This document shows, in pieces, positions 12,247-23,200 of a DNA stretch of 64,000 nt. Source of the stretch: Albugo candida (taxonomy: Eukaryota; Oomycota; Peronosporomycetes; Albuginales); assembly GCA_040437565.1 (NCBI GenBank), contig JBDOQK010000004.1, positions 744,001 through 808,000 on the forward strand. Direction: 5' to 3'. Numbering within the stretch: position 1 is the stretch's first letter; each line of letters begins with the position of its first letter. The notes under the pieces were generated by a model. The model saw nothing but the letters and a program-made list of their open reading frames with translations. It was not told the DNA's origin and ran no database searches. Both the position numbers and the translations under genes were made by a program.

Positions 12247-12654
12247 TGGAGAAGAATGTGTATCAAGCAGATAAATCGGCTGCGCTGACGAAAGAATTGA
12301 CCGATGCGATAAAGACGCAATTAAAAGGTATGTCTTAGCTGGTCCGAGTACGCACTAATGGCGTTGATTCGATAGCTGGCAACTATCCGCGTTTCAAATA
12401 CATCGTGCAGGTGGTTTTGGGTGAACAACGAGGCGAAGGCGTTCGGTGCGTATCTCTCGGTCCGCTTTTGCTGATTCTGATAATTTCTTTTAGAATGGGA
12501 TGTCGATGCTTATGGGATGCTGGAATCGACTGTTATGCTTCTGAGACGTTTGTAAATGTACGAGTGGGTGAGCGTGCTTCAGGATCACCACTAAGGCTCT
12601 TTTTAGGACAGCTTATTTTGCGTCGCAGTGGCTTATGCGGTGTACCTGTATTAA
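12247..12654 (+). CDS. Dynein light chain, Tctex type (copy B, 5' part missing at gap)
   Basis: Exons at 12247-12327 (cut by the gap), 12376-12445, 12494-12557 and 12607-12654 correspond exactly in length and phase to exons 2-5 of copy A. The coding differences I find are silent (for example CGC/CGT and ATT/ATC in exon 3, GTT/GTA in exon 4, GCG/GCT in exon 5). Introns have diverged more. Exon 1 and the start of exon 2 would lie in the gap. Purifying selection is evident; whether this is a second gene or an allele cannot be told here. Confidence 0.75.
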
Positions 12655-13127
12655 GGGGAGAATGATTGCTTTTGCGTATAGTTACGACGACAACACGATT
12701 TTCTTTCTATTTGAGCGATAAAGCAGACGAGGGGCAGTCAGATCAGCAAATTTAGTAAATTAGAATACAGAAAGGGTTACAAGTTTATCGAAGGATTGAG
12801 AACAGTGGCACTATTCCTTGTGTCAATAAAACTCTGTTTTTGGAAGCAGTTAAAGAATTAAGCTTTCATGCGTCAGGAGTCGAGGCAAGACTTTTGCTTT
12901 TTGCTAGTCTGATTGTTCGTTAGCATTGATGTATCGAATGCCACATGTTTGGCCGTAGCAGTTTCGTTCTACAAAATAGTAACTTTACGCTGGGAAAGTA
13001 AGAATGTGATGGACAGAATATTCGGCACATCTCCCGCGGTCGTGCATTGTAAATCTAAGAATCAGATATCCAGCTCGATTTATTTCAATCGTGAATTTTA
13101 TCAGTCCTGAAGAAGTTCCTCAGCATA
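12655..13127. other. Spacer downstream of dynein light chain copy B
   Basis: Diverged counterpart of 11430-11918. No gene or RNA recognised. Confidence 0.5.
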
Positions 13128-13972
13128 ATGTGCATGTCCCGGACTCATTTCTGCCTGGTTATGCAAGCAATATGCTATAGTGTACAGTCATTACCGCGAT
13201 GCAAAATCCCTGTAAATGGTATCATTTGTCAGGGTGATTTGCCAGAAGGAGCCGTCCCATCAATCATAAAGATGGGAGACTTGCACAAAGATATGGCATG
13301 CGTCACCTGGAACGAAGGTGATAAGAAACTGGAAGCTGTTGTCGACAACTTTGATCTCAAGGTCCATGTATGGCTGCCTACGTTTTGAGTTAGTATCAAC
13401 CCTTCGGGATTCTTTTCGCTTATATCTGGTCGGGGAGGGATTCTGGGTAATTTAAATGTCTGTGAGATGAAGAGTTCATTCTTTGAGTTCATTCTTCATC
13501 TCACAGACAATTAGATTACCCAAAATCCCCCCCCCGACCAGATATAAGCGAAAAGAATCCCGAACGGTTGATACTAACTCAAAACCTAGGCAGCCATACA
13601 TGGGCCTTGAAAATCCATAAGATTGTACATGGTGAAAATATATTTGAAAAAGAGAGTTTGAAAGCGGTGCCATTGACAAATGGAAGAAATGTAACGAATA
13701 TTGCACATGTCCACTTTTCCATCCGAGATGATAACCTCGTACCGTCCCATTACATCGATTACACGGATGATATGAAACAAATACCTTTTGCAATGAGGCT
13801 AAATACTGATGGACTTGATGTAAATATCTATGCATCAGGATCGAAAGGAGAATCTAAACTCGACTGGACATTTGGATACAAGCAGTTGTGCTCACAAAAA
13901 GCTCAATTTATCAAACCGGGAGGCACCTTTCTGATTGGGCTGACAGAAACCCCAGCATCACAAGAATCTTAA
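13128..13972 (+). CDS. Unknown fast-evolving gene, copy B (probable two exons)
   Basis: The first frame (13128-13388) starts MCMSRTHFCLVMQAICYS and includes GDLHKDMACVTWNEGDKK. A second frame (to 13972) carries KIHKIVHGENIFEKESLK, VHFSIRDDNLVPSHYIDYTD and GGTFLIGLTETPASQES. A GT at 13382 and an AG ending at 13593 would join them in phase (intron of 212 bp), giving about 210 residues. That interval is almost wholly a hairpin-forming inverted repeat. No family is recognised. The 5' part differs from copy A mostly by amino-acid-changing substitutions, suggesting diversifying selection, as in host-interaction genes. Function is unknown; the splice model is an inference. Confidence 0.55.
13357..13610. 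repeat. Inverted repeat (fold-back) within the fast-evolving gene
   Basis: Arms 13357-13473 and 13493-13610, about 117 bp each and nearly identical as reverse complements, are separated by a 19-bp loop. The loop region contains a short direct repeat of GTTCATTCT. The outer ends of the arms overlap apparent coding sequence. It may be a small fold-back (MITE-like) insertion, an intron that arose by inverted duplication, or an inversion artefact at a contig end. Confidence 0.85.
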
Positions 13973-15040
13973 CATCAGCGAATAATCGCTACAATGTTTG
14001 CATGTTTCAATAAAGCTGGTCACTTTGGTTGATGGCCTCGAATCCATCCCAAGATTAGGTCACCTGGACTCACGCGCGCCTTCAGTTCTAATCATTAAAC
14101 CGGTAGCGAGAGAATCTTAGTTAATGCACTTTTACAGTTGCAATTATAGGAGTGCATGCTCCTCTTCTTACTTATATAACCAGAATGCCAATTTTTCTTC
14201 CTCAGTATCTATCCGCTATGCGAGAAAACCAAGAAGATAAGGGCATTGCCTCATACCAATCTGGATTCCTCAATGCGAAGGACATTCTTATGGCTTGCAA
14301 CAGACTCGAATCCACTCTTTCCTCTGAGCGCCCTCCATCAAATCTTACAGCTTGGTCTATTCTATCAATCCAAGACGCTCAGTAATCCGCCAAGATAACT
14401 GCTAATTTCCATAGCACGATACAACTGCAGAATTACATCCTTTTATCCAAAAAAAACCAAAGCTATCTTGCGCACAATTGCCAATAAGTAAGAGAACACA
14501 ACATGTCCTCACTACGATTGAATAGAAAGTGGACTTTTCCCTTCGCTTGACACATAGACTCTAGATCAGAGGCGAGATGACCACCGGTGCTGCAGCGGCT
14601 TATACTTCAGCTTCAAAGTCGACGGAGATATTCCTTGAACCTCTTCCTTCATGAATTCTTTGCAAGGGGATTTTAGCGTGGTGATGCAAATGGGGCCAAT
14701 CGTCACGCGTTCATGCTTCTAATGACATTCACAATTTTAATTTTCCGGATGAACCATTTAAAAAAGCTATCAGAAAATACAGAATCAACCATTTATTCTA
14801 TTACGCGTGGGACAAGCTGGCAAGACGGATGCTCGACCTGCGACTTCGTGTACCACTAGTATCATACATCCGAAATGATCTGTTCGTACGACTGTCCGCT
14901 CATAGAACACCCTGAGCACACAGAGACGATAGAAACTATTTCAAAGCATCCGATTAAACACTGTTACACCGATCGTGATCCATTGGCGAAGGAGAATCTC
15001 AAGCCTATATGAATACCAACGAAGACTTTTGAGAAACTGG
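13973..15040. other. Gene-poor stretch
   Basis: About 1.07 kb with many stops in all frames. A 77-codon frame at 14152-14385 has no recognisable feature. The last part may be the decayed 5' end of the GH6 relic that follows. Confidence 0.4.
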
Positions 15041-15780
15041 TGACACAATGCTCCAGTCTAATACAGTTGTGGTATATGGGCTGCCCAACAAAGACTCCAA
15101 CGACCATTTTTCGTCGAACGGCTATAATAATACGACAGACAATTACAAACGCTTCTTCTGACTGCTAAAGAATGCTGATCGAAGCAAAAATCGTACCATT
15201 TACATTCTCGAGCCGGATGCGATCGGCTTGTTTATGGACCCTGATGAAGTGAAAAAAGGTCCCAAATATGAGAAAACCCTCCGAACGGCAATCAGAATGC
15301 TGAGCTGTCGAGATTTATCAAGTGGGATCTACATTGATATTGGGTTCTGGTGCTTAGGAACGATGAAAGCCGCAGAAGTTACATTGTATCTACAAGGATA
15401 AGAAATGCAAAAGGTTTGTTCCCAATACTTCCAACTTTCGATTTGATGCGGAAATGGATGTCTCGTGTGAGTGGTTTTGTCAGGCTTCTCAATGTAATTA
15501 TGCGTTTATCGTGAACATATTATTTAGCTTTTTGAGTCGACCAGCTTCCGTAAGGTGGTGTAATGTCAAACATGCTAGAATCGGTTTCCCACCCACAAGA
15601 GGCACTGGGTATAAGTACATCAAATACATTCTATGGGTCAAACTCCCAGGGAAGCGATGGAGAAGGCAGAAATCGATAATCAGTCGCGATGTTGGTACCT
15701 CCGGACGGCAAATTTTCCTACGAGCACTTTATGATCCTCAGGAACAATGGCTATTTTGTCTGCGAAAAAGAACTATTCGA
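15041..15780 (+). pseudogene. Relic of a GH6 cellulase (cellobiohydrolase-like)
   Basis: Fragments in shifting frames match glycoside hydrolase family 6 in the right order: TVVVYGLPNKDSN (the VVYxLP strand), IYILEPDAIGLFMDP (the EPDxxG motif), EKTLRTAIRMLSC and IYIDIGFWCLG, then NTSNFRFDAEMD, WCNVKHARIGFPPT with YILWVKLPG, and finally DGKFSYEHFMILRNNGYFV. Frame changes and internal stops mean it cannot make a full enzyme. GH6 enzymes attack cellulose chain ends and are secreted. Loss fits an obligate biotroph that keeps host walls intact. The 5' end (signal peptide) is not recognisable; decay probably extends upstream. Confidence 0.75.
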
Positions 15781-16099
15781 GATAAAAAATCAGTGAGTCT
15801 CCGCACCCATATAACCCACGTTGCAGGAAGGGCTCTGTTGGTCTCATTGAGCCTGAAGAATGCATTTAACGTTATATGAATGCGGGTAGTAAGTCTGGTA
15901 CAATTTATCATTCTCACGCCAGGATCAACGGTGTCAAAAGCAGTATGCATGTACACAAATCAGATACCGAGAGAAGCAACGCTCCATTATCTTCCTTACC
16001 AGAACCTGACAGCGAATCGTCCGAAACAACAGATTTCTTCTCAACTTGTCGATCACGCTGTGCTCCCGTGCATCCGTTCTCGCGTTTGCACTCACCTCC
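15781..16099. other. Spacer after GH6 relic
   Basis: About 320 bp without a recognisable gene. Short frames on both strands have low-complexity Ser/Pro content only. Confidence 0.35.
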
Positions 16100-18434
16100 T
16101 GTCACATTTTCCTGACGACTTCTCTACCGACATCGCCACCAACCGAACCGTAACCCGAATTCGAGTCGGATTCATTCTCTGTACCACCCAATGCGTCCGG
16201 ATTGGTGAAATTGCTGAGACACGTTCCATACCACCACACGCTTGAGACGAGGACGAGTAACAGTATGCACATTGGTTTCCTGTCGATATTTCATCTAATC
16301 CGCATTGCTGAGAACGCATGTTGCATGTTGCAGCTCCATATTGTCCGGCATAGATACATTTATTGGGATCAATTTTTTTCTGGCAAAACTGGCCTTTGTA
16401 ACCACCGGTAGAAACAGCGAATCCACCGTCCGCTGGTCACTGGACTGACGACTTGAGTTTAGTGGCTGATGTATTACTTTCAAGGTCCGCCTTTTTGGTC
16501 ATGGTACAATCCACATCATTACTCGCCAATGAATTCTGAATTCACCGGAATGGCTTTCATCATGGAGGCGATACCCTTCTCGTATGGGTAAGAGAAAGGC
16601 ATGCTGGATGGTCCATTGCTCCACATTCGAGAGCAGCTATTCGCCAGTCTTCCTCCGTCGAGCGCTCATTTGGTACCAATATCTTTACGATTCTTGATGC
16701 AATCGCCACCTTCGCCTATCAAGCACTTTTATCCTGCAACATTTCAAGGTTGACATGGAAGGGAAGCGGAATGATTGAGAAGATGTGAAAGTTCTCCTGT
16801 TCGTCGATATCGAGCAACTTTTACCAGCTACAATCCTTCAGCCCTGTCGGGTGACGGAAGCTGAACGTAAGCGGAATCGGCTCCAGTGCACGCGCTAAAA
16901 ATCTTCCATGTTTCGGGAATAGTGAAATCGAGTCTTTGAGGCAAATTGGGGTTTTCCAGATATTGCTCCGTGTAATCCTGGCTTGTTCAGCACTTTCCAT
17001 CCAAGCTACAAACCATTCTACAGAAGCTATCAAGGTCCTTTTGCCCAACATGAAATTTCCTATTCCTGGCTTTCCATCATTTGTACACAATTTTGACGGA
17101 ATCTTGTCGAGTTGAATGCGTCTCAAAGAATTGCTTTGAATTTCCGTCACGTGAAGAAACTTTGGTTGTGCGACTCGCTAGTCGAGCACGAATTTCTGTG
17201 CCGCCTGAGCAGCTGCTTGGGTCAGCACCGCTGGAGATTAGTGTCTCTCCACACAAGGCGAAAATGAGACAGAAAATAAGCATAGCATCGATCGATACGC
17301 ATAGACGAAAAAGTAATAAAAAACGGAGCANNNNNNNNNNNNNNNNNNNNNNNNNNNNNNNNNNNNNNNNNNNNNNNNNNNNNNNNNNNNNNNNNNNNNN
17401 NNNNNNNNNNNNNNNNNNNNNNNNNNNNNNCTGTCGATATTTCATCTAATCCGCATTGCTGAGAACGCATGTTGCATGTTGCAGCTCCATATTGTCCGGC
17501 ATAGATACATTTATTGGGATCAATTTTTTTCTGGCAAAACTGGCCTTTGTAACCACCGGTAGAAACAGCGAATCCACCGTCCGCTGGTCACTGGACTGAC
17601 GACTTGAGTTTAGTGGCTGATGTATTACTTTCAAGGTCCGCCTTTTTGGTCATGGTACAATCCACATCATTACTCGCCAATGAATTCTGAATTCACCGGA
17701 ATGGCTTTCATCATGGAGGCGATACCCTTCTCGTATGGGTAAGAGAAAGGCATGCTGGATGGTCCATTGCTCCACATTCGAGAGCAGCTATTCGCCAGTC
17801 TTCCTCCGTCGAGCGCTCATTTGGTACCAATATCTTTACGATTCTTGATGCAATCGCCACCTTCGCCTATCAAGCACTTTTATCCTGCAACATTTCAAGG
17901 TTGACATGGAAGGGAAGCGGAATGATTGAGAAGATGTGAAAGTTCTCCTGTTCGTCGATATCGAGCAACTTTTACCAGCTACAATCCTTCAGCCCTGTCG
18001 GGTGACGGAAGCTGAACGTAAGCGGAATCGGCTCCAGTGCACGCGCTAAAAATCTTCCATGTTTCGGGAATAGTGAAATCGAGTCTTTGAGGCAAATTGG
18101 GGTTTTCCAGATATTGCTCCGTGTAATCCTGGCTTGTTCAGCACTTTCCATCCAAGCTACAAACCATTCTACAGAAGCTATCAAGGTCCTTTTGCCCAAC
18201 ATGAAATTTCCTATTCCTGGCTTTCCATCATTTGTACACAATTTTGACGGAATCTTGTCGAGTTGAATGCGTCTCAAAGAATTGCTTTGAATTTCCGTCA
18301 CGTGAAGAAACTTTGGTTGTGCGACTCGCTAGTCGAGCACGAATTTCTGTGCCGCCTGAGCAGCTGCTTGGGTCAGCACCGCTGGAGATTAGTGTCTCTC
18401 CACACAAGGCGAAAATGAGACAGAAAATAAGCAT
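16100..18434 (-). pseudogene. Decayed gene for a cysteine-rich secreted protein (family unknown)
   Basis: On the minus strand an ATG at 18434 starts MLIFCLIFALCGETLISSGA, a convincing signal peptide. Past it, coding-like segments occur in different frames. Examples are EWFVAWMESAEQARITRSN, MPFSYPYEKGIASMMKAIPV, GGYKGQFCQKKIDPNKCIYA and CNMRSQQCGLDEISTGNQC, ending in a cysteine cluster with AYCYSSSSQACGG. No single frame spans the region and several stops intervene, so it looks non-functional. The order and spacing suggest a secreted enzyme or adhesin of several hundred residues, but I do not recognise the family. The middle is duplicated around a gap, which must be removed first: 16280-17330 equals 17431-18481. 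Confidence 0.45.
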
Positions 18435-18481
18435 AGCATCGATCGATACGCATAGACGAAAAAGTAATAAAAAACGGAGCA
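16280..18481. repeat. Assembly gap with identical 1051-bp flanks
   Basis: 16280-17330 and 17431-18481 appear identical base for base and are separated by exactly 100 N (17331-17430). Complete identity over 1 kb, ending at both contig ends, points to an unmerged overlap rather than a duplication. Confidence 0.9.
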
Positions 18482-18534
18482 CTTTTGCGGTGAAATATGG
18501 CGGCCAAGACACTATGCAGATGATCTTTAGCTGC

Positions 18535-19469
18535 TAATGAACTAGTTTGTCAAAACGATATTGATGGTTCTAGATATGAAGGGATTCTTGATTGCAAAAC
18601 GCGATGCCGAGAGACTTCTCGATCTCTATCACCCCACAAGATACATATTGACCATCTCTTGTATCACATGTCGGATTCTCTCCTTCGTGTTCCACCTTCA
18701 CATCATGCATTGAATGTACAATTTTCCCTAATACTTTTGTGAAGAGCCATGACGACTCGGAGAGGCGAAAGAACAAAGTCGCACTGGTGAATTGGGAGTT
18801 AATTAAATAAATATTATATTGAGTAGGAAAGAAAAATGAATCTAAAGCGGCTGAGATTGTCAAAGGTTTGATCACATGGATGCATATGAGAGTGGTTATA
18901 ATTTTTTGGTCAAACGATACGCTCCGTTCATGAGTTCCTTCAGTCGGGTAGCGCGATAGCAAATCTTATCACGAGAGTATTTATATAACGTCGATCACAA
19001 CTCTTTGATTCTAATGTCAACTTATCCGGTGTACCCGCGTTAAGTGAGTGTGGTGACGTCAAAGAGGCCCACATGATCAAAGCTGTCGACGATGTGATGT
19101 CTTATCATTATGTTGGTTGTACTTCGAAAGGTAAACTTGTGCCTTTGCGTCTACAAATGCAACGTCTACTGGAAGACAGTATGTATAATTTTCCACGTTT
19201 TGAGCCCCGCATTGCAATCTCGGAGTATACTTGCCTAGCAAATTCGGCACATTATGCATTGCCGTGAATTGATTCAAGTTCAAGATTTTATCGGATTCCA
19301 GAACTCTTGTCGTAATCGATCTTTTTTTGAGCTGTTTCGCGCTCATAGATCGATCATAGCAGTTCTTGTTATACTGGGTAACATTTATGCGCTCTGTCAC
19401 GATTCATTGATAATTATGCTTATTTCCACATTGTTGACCGGGTGGATTGGTTAGATTTTTTCGACTATA
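18535..19469. other. Gene-poor stretch
   Basis: About 0.9 kb without a supported gene. A 130-codon minus-strand frame (18570-18962) and short frames near 19073-19454 show no domain, signal peptide or homology I recognise. Confidence 0.4.
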
Positions 19470-22400
19470 TTGTTTTTGAAGCTTGTTGAAGCTGGCTGAC
19501 CGGTTACTAACTTACTTTGGCGGTCAGATAACGTCATGAAACTGATAGAACTGGTTGATTTTCCGGTGAAATCTTCACCAGGAGTTAACGGAGCGACCAG
19601 CGGAAGTCCCTAAAAAGAATTGTTTTCGTTATCGATAGACAATCGTCTATAGCCCGAAGTCTTAGCTCCAAATATCTCTGGGATTGCTGAAGGTTTCAGT
19701 TCCCCTTGGCAACGAATCGGAGAATCATTCTCTTTGTCGACAGATGATGGCAAATATCACCTACAAGAGTGCTGATGGGAAGGAAGCGATAGCGCTGTGT
19801 ATTGCCAAAGTTCTGTGCAGCACTTGCTTAGAATTGTTGTACAATGGCCCTCTCGTGTGGATTGATGACTTAATTGCACGTCGCGTGGTCGTATTAGGAA
19901 TTACTTTCTCTGCTATATGGTGTTCTAACAATATGTCGGAAACCTAATATGAAGCTAATATCGGAATAAATGTTTTTTTTGGAAGCGCGAGATGCGTTGG
20001 CGTGAAAAAATTGTCTCCGGTGAAAGCGTTCGACACAATCCCGAAAGAATTCAAGCTTTGATTGACTTTTCGCATCCAAGAACTGGATCTAAGTTGCAGC
20101 AATTCATCTGCGCAGCGAATTGGGTGCGAAACTATATACCGTGCTTTGCTGTGATAACCCAGCCACTGCTAGTTTTTACGGAATTTTTTTGACTGCAGTT
20201 GATGGTCGCGCCCAACACAAAGTGGAAATAATCGTCCTCACCGTGATCGGATGGACTGACAAACAGACACGCTGCGCTCTCGATCTGAGAGAAGCCATCC
20301 GAATGCAGTGCCGCTGACGCATCCACGTGACGATATGACGATATTTGTATGTACTCATACCAGTAAAATTCATTGGGGTGCGATGAACACTTAAATATCA
20401 GTGGACCAAGCAATGCTCTCACTCGCGGACATGGAACACCAGACGCTCGTGTTTCTTAGTGGAACATTAGCAGACCCAAAAATACTGGACCGTTTTTGAG
20501 AAACAGCATTTTCCATTTTGAAGATGGGCAATACTGCTGATTGTATCTTGAACAGACAGCAAGGATTTCATCTATAAGCGGAAAACCGCTATCTCAAGTT
20601 CATTTTCGGTCCTCATGCGATTGTTTCCACGGTACTGAGGTTTACCATTGACAAATTACAGCGTTGGGCTGCATATATGATCGGCTTAAACAACTGCATC
20701 TGCGATATTACTGGGGTAGCAAATGTCTGGGCAGATTTATTATCCTGTTGGGGATCAACACATGCTTCAATTGTGCAGTTGTACAGCTTGACCCGACTCC
20801 GAAAGAGATCAAGAAGGTTGAACACCAATTTCCACCATCGAAACTCACATGCTATGAAGGAGAGAATGGCTATGCGGAAAAGTGGACAGCATGTACTTAC
20901 ATCCCTATTAGACCGACTAATTTGTTCATTCGATTGTGTTTGGCAGCCCATTTCAGTTGTGGAGTTTCAATGATTTTCATTACACTGATTAAATGGTTAC
21001 TCTGCTACCTTCCTATCCTATCATGATCCCCTAACCGTGTGAATATCATTTCATTATGGCTTTAAATCTAAGGAGGTAGATATGTTTCAAGCTTCTCTGC
21101 TTGGGTGGGCTCAAATCGATGCCCATTCTGCCGGGGGTAGAACCAACGATCCGCGACACGGGATCCGCTTGCTTAACGGACCAAGCTGACACCACCTGTG
21201 ATCGATGGGTCAGGGCATTAGTTTCCGTGCCAACAGTGCGTTGGTTCGATCCCCGGCGGTGGTAAATGGGCAGCGGTGGACCCCCTCGGCAGAGATAAAG
21301 AATTCTCCACGTAAATGTCAATCTACTCGATAAAGCTGCGGACGTGGCAAGACCGCTTGCAACTACACCAGAGAACAGCCTTTACAGGAGTAGGGCCGCG
21401 CTCTTCAGATCGTTACATACCAGTGATTGGAATGTAGTAGATAGCCACCAAACTAGCAAGATGTGTCTCAGTATAAGCACTATTTGTGAGCACTCTCAGC
21501 TGAATCAGCTGTGGAGAACATCGTGGCATTGAAGACAAGTAGCGTCAGTTTTTTCATAAAAAGTACTTGGTGTTTTGTCTTCCTCGTGATTTGTCTTGCA
21601 TTAATCCTCCGTGAAGCAATCTAGGCGACAGCTTTGTCGATAGCTTGATTGACTTTCGTTTCTTTGGTAAATAGAAGTACGTGTAGTATCATTTCTAAAC
21701 ATCTGTCCTACCGGTAATGTAGACCTAACTAGATATGTTGTGGTACCGGTACCTAACCCATCACTTGCATTGCTCGATTAGTGAGCCAAACCATGCACAG
21801 GGATCGCTGAGTGAAGCTCTTTATGCGACCAAACTCAACGAGACAATACATTTCGACTATATTTACACGGGGAGAAGTGCTCAAGATAACAAATGGCTTC
21901 TTGTCACGAAGGACGATGCTTCTAAGTTTACTTGATGCGAACAACGTCAGTACACTCGATGACAGCCGCAGATTGCTTGCTAAGATGGTTTGTAAATTAT
22001 GGTGTATGTCATACATGACTTTCAAAACAAGACACCCATTTCAAGAAGGAGCTGTTCCGTGAAATGCAACGAGTACTGGGATAAGTACTCCTCCCTTCAT
22101 CCCACTCAGATACCTGTGGACAAAAAGAATGGTCGAGCGAACGACTAGAGGAGTTCCTAAATGTATCAGGATACTGCTGAGCGAATGGAGAATGCAAGCA
22201 GACGAGTGAGACAAAGTTATTTCTTGATACAGCGTATCTTGAATCAGTCACCATCCACGACACTCCATGGTGAAAGTCCAATCAAGGCTTTGCTGACTTT
22301 TCACCGATACGACCACTTAATGGAATTCTCGCGGATTCCCCAAGTTAAGGAACGGCGACAACTCTTCAGGAGATATGGAATACGAAAAAAAGACCAATTA

Positions 22401-23200
22401 GTTTGGTTGAGCTACGCAGACAAGTGTCGGTTTCTTCGCACAGATCGAGAGAAGATATCATAGAGTGCACATGGCAATTGAAAAAACGACGAAACAGGTA
22501 CAGTTGGATGCTGGAGATTTTGTGTTATACGCCGACGTGTGGGCGGAGACCCATAACAAAATCAGAACGAAATGGAATGGACCAGCCCAAGTAACCAGAA
22601 CAATTTCCGACTGGATTTTCAAGATCCGAAATCCGGTCACTCAACTACACGTGAGGTAGTCCCGTATAAATTCTATGCTGAAAGCGACTCAGATGTTTCT
22701 GGAAATTTGCTGGAGATGATTGCTCACAAAAGTGAGAATCATGTTATCGAGCGACTTATGCTCACTGATTTCACAAACCGACATTGCAATACGAAATGCT
22801 GATCAAACGGAAAGATTTGTCGAGCGTGGAAGATACATGGGGGCTTGTAGAGAAGCTAATGGAGGATTGCCTGTGCTGGTGGGATTGCAAATCGAAGTCA
22901 AAAGGTACGTGCAGGAAGAAGATGCCACAAGATCTGAATATACCTTTGCAAAGAGCGATGTAGAGGATGCTATATCCGCTTGAGCTGTTGCTTATTGACG
23001 CTGGCTAACCCGTTACTTAGGCCGCTAAATAACGTAATGTACCTGATAGAACCAATAAAGTTGCGGTGAAATCGCCACCAGGAGTCTCCGAGAATAGTTT
23101 TTGAGCTGCCCGTGTGGTGCTAGGTTGCTACAAGTTCGAGCTACCTAGTCATATCTCCGCTAAATGGTTACAGATCCATTTGACGAATAGATACAGCTTG
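19470..23200 (+). mobile_element. Ty3/gypsy-type LTR retrotransposon fossil
   Basis: Plus-strand remains of a pol region in Ty3/gypsy order. They include a reverse transcriptase piece (VWIDDLI, the Y/W-x-DD active-site strand), the RT-RNase H junction, RNase H (FGPHAIVSTVLRFTIDKLQ), integrase core pieces (LNETIHFDYIYTG) and an integrase C-terminal segment (GDFVLYADVWAETHNKIRTK). Related sequence at about 19480-19600 and 22985-23095 may be what is left of the two LTRs. The gag and protease regions are not recognised, and the element is heavily broken, with many breaks, so it is old. A tRNA-like block interrupts it at about 21110-21300. Confidence 0.75.
21120..21263. repeat. Pair of tRNA-like sequences in inverted orientation (SINE-like insert)
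   Basis: On the plus strand 21191-21263 is 73 nt with ACCACC/GGTGGT ends that pair as an acceptor stem and a B-box-like GGTTCGATCCCC. On the minus strand 21190-21120 has another B-box-like segment (GGTTCTACCCCC) and a GATCC/GGATC stem where an anticodon arm would be. Neither folds as a perfect tRNA. The position between RNase H and integrase remains suggests insertion of a tRNA-derived SINE-like element, a class known from Phytophthora, but this is inference. Confidence 0.45.

Larger units (their letters stand above)
11021..13355. repeat. Diverged duplication of a two-gene unit around a 100-N gap
   Basis: Positions 11021-12146 (1126 bp) align to 12247-13355 (1109 bp) with scattered substitutions and small indels. 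The unit holds dynein light chain exons 2-5, a spacer, and the start of an unknown gene. Copy A stops and copy B starts exactly at the gap (12147-12246). Unlike the other gaps, the flanks are not identical. It is therefore either a real tandem duplication with missing sequence or two diverged haplotypes placed in line. Confidence 0.85.

Noticed and set aside
16280-18481. Recent 1-kb segmental duplication
   Set aside because: The copies are identical and end exactly at both edges of a 100-N gap, matching the artefact pattern of the other gaps.
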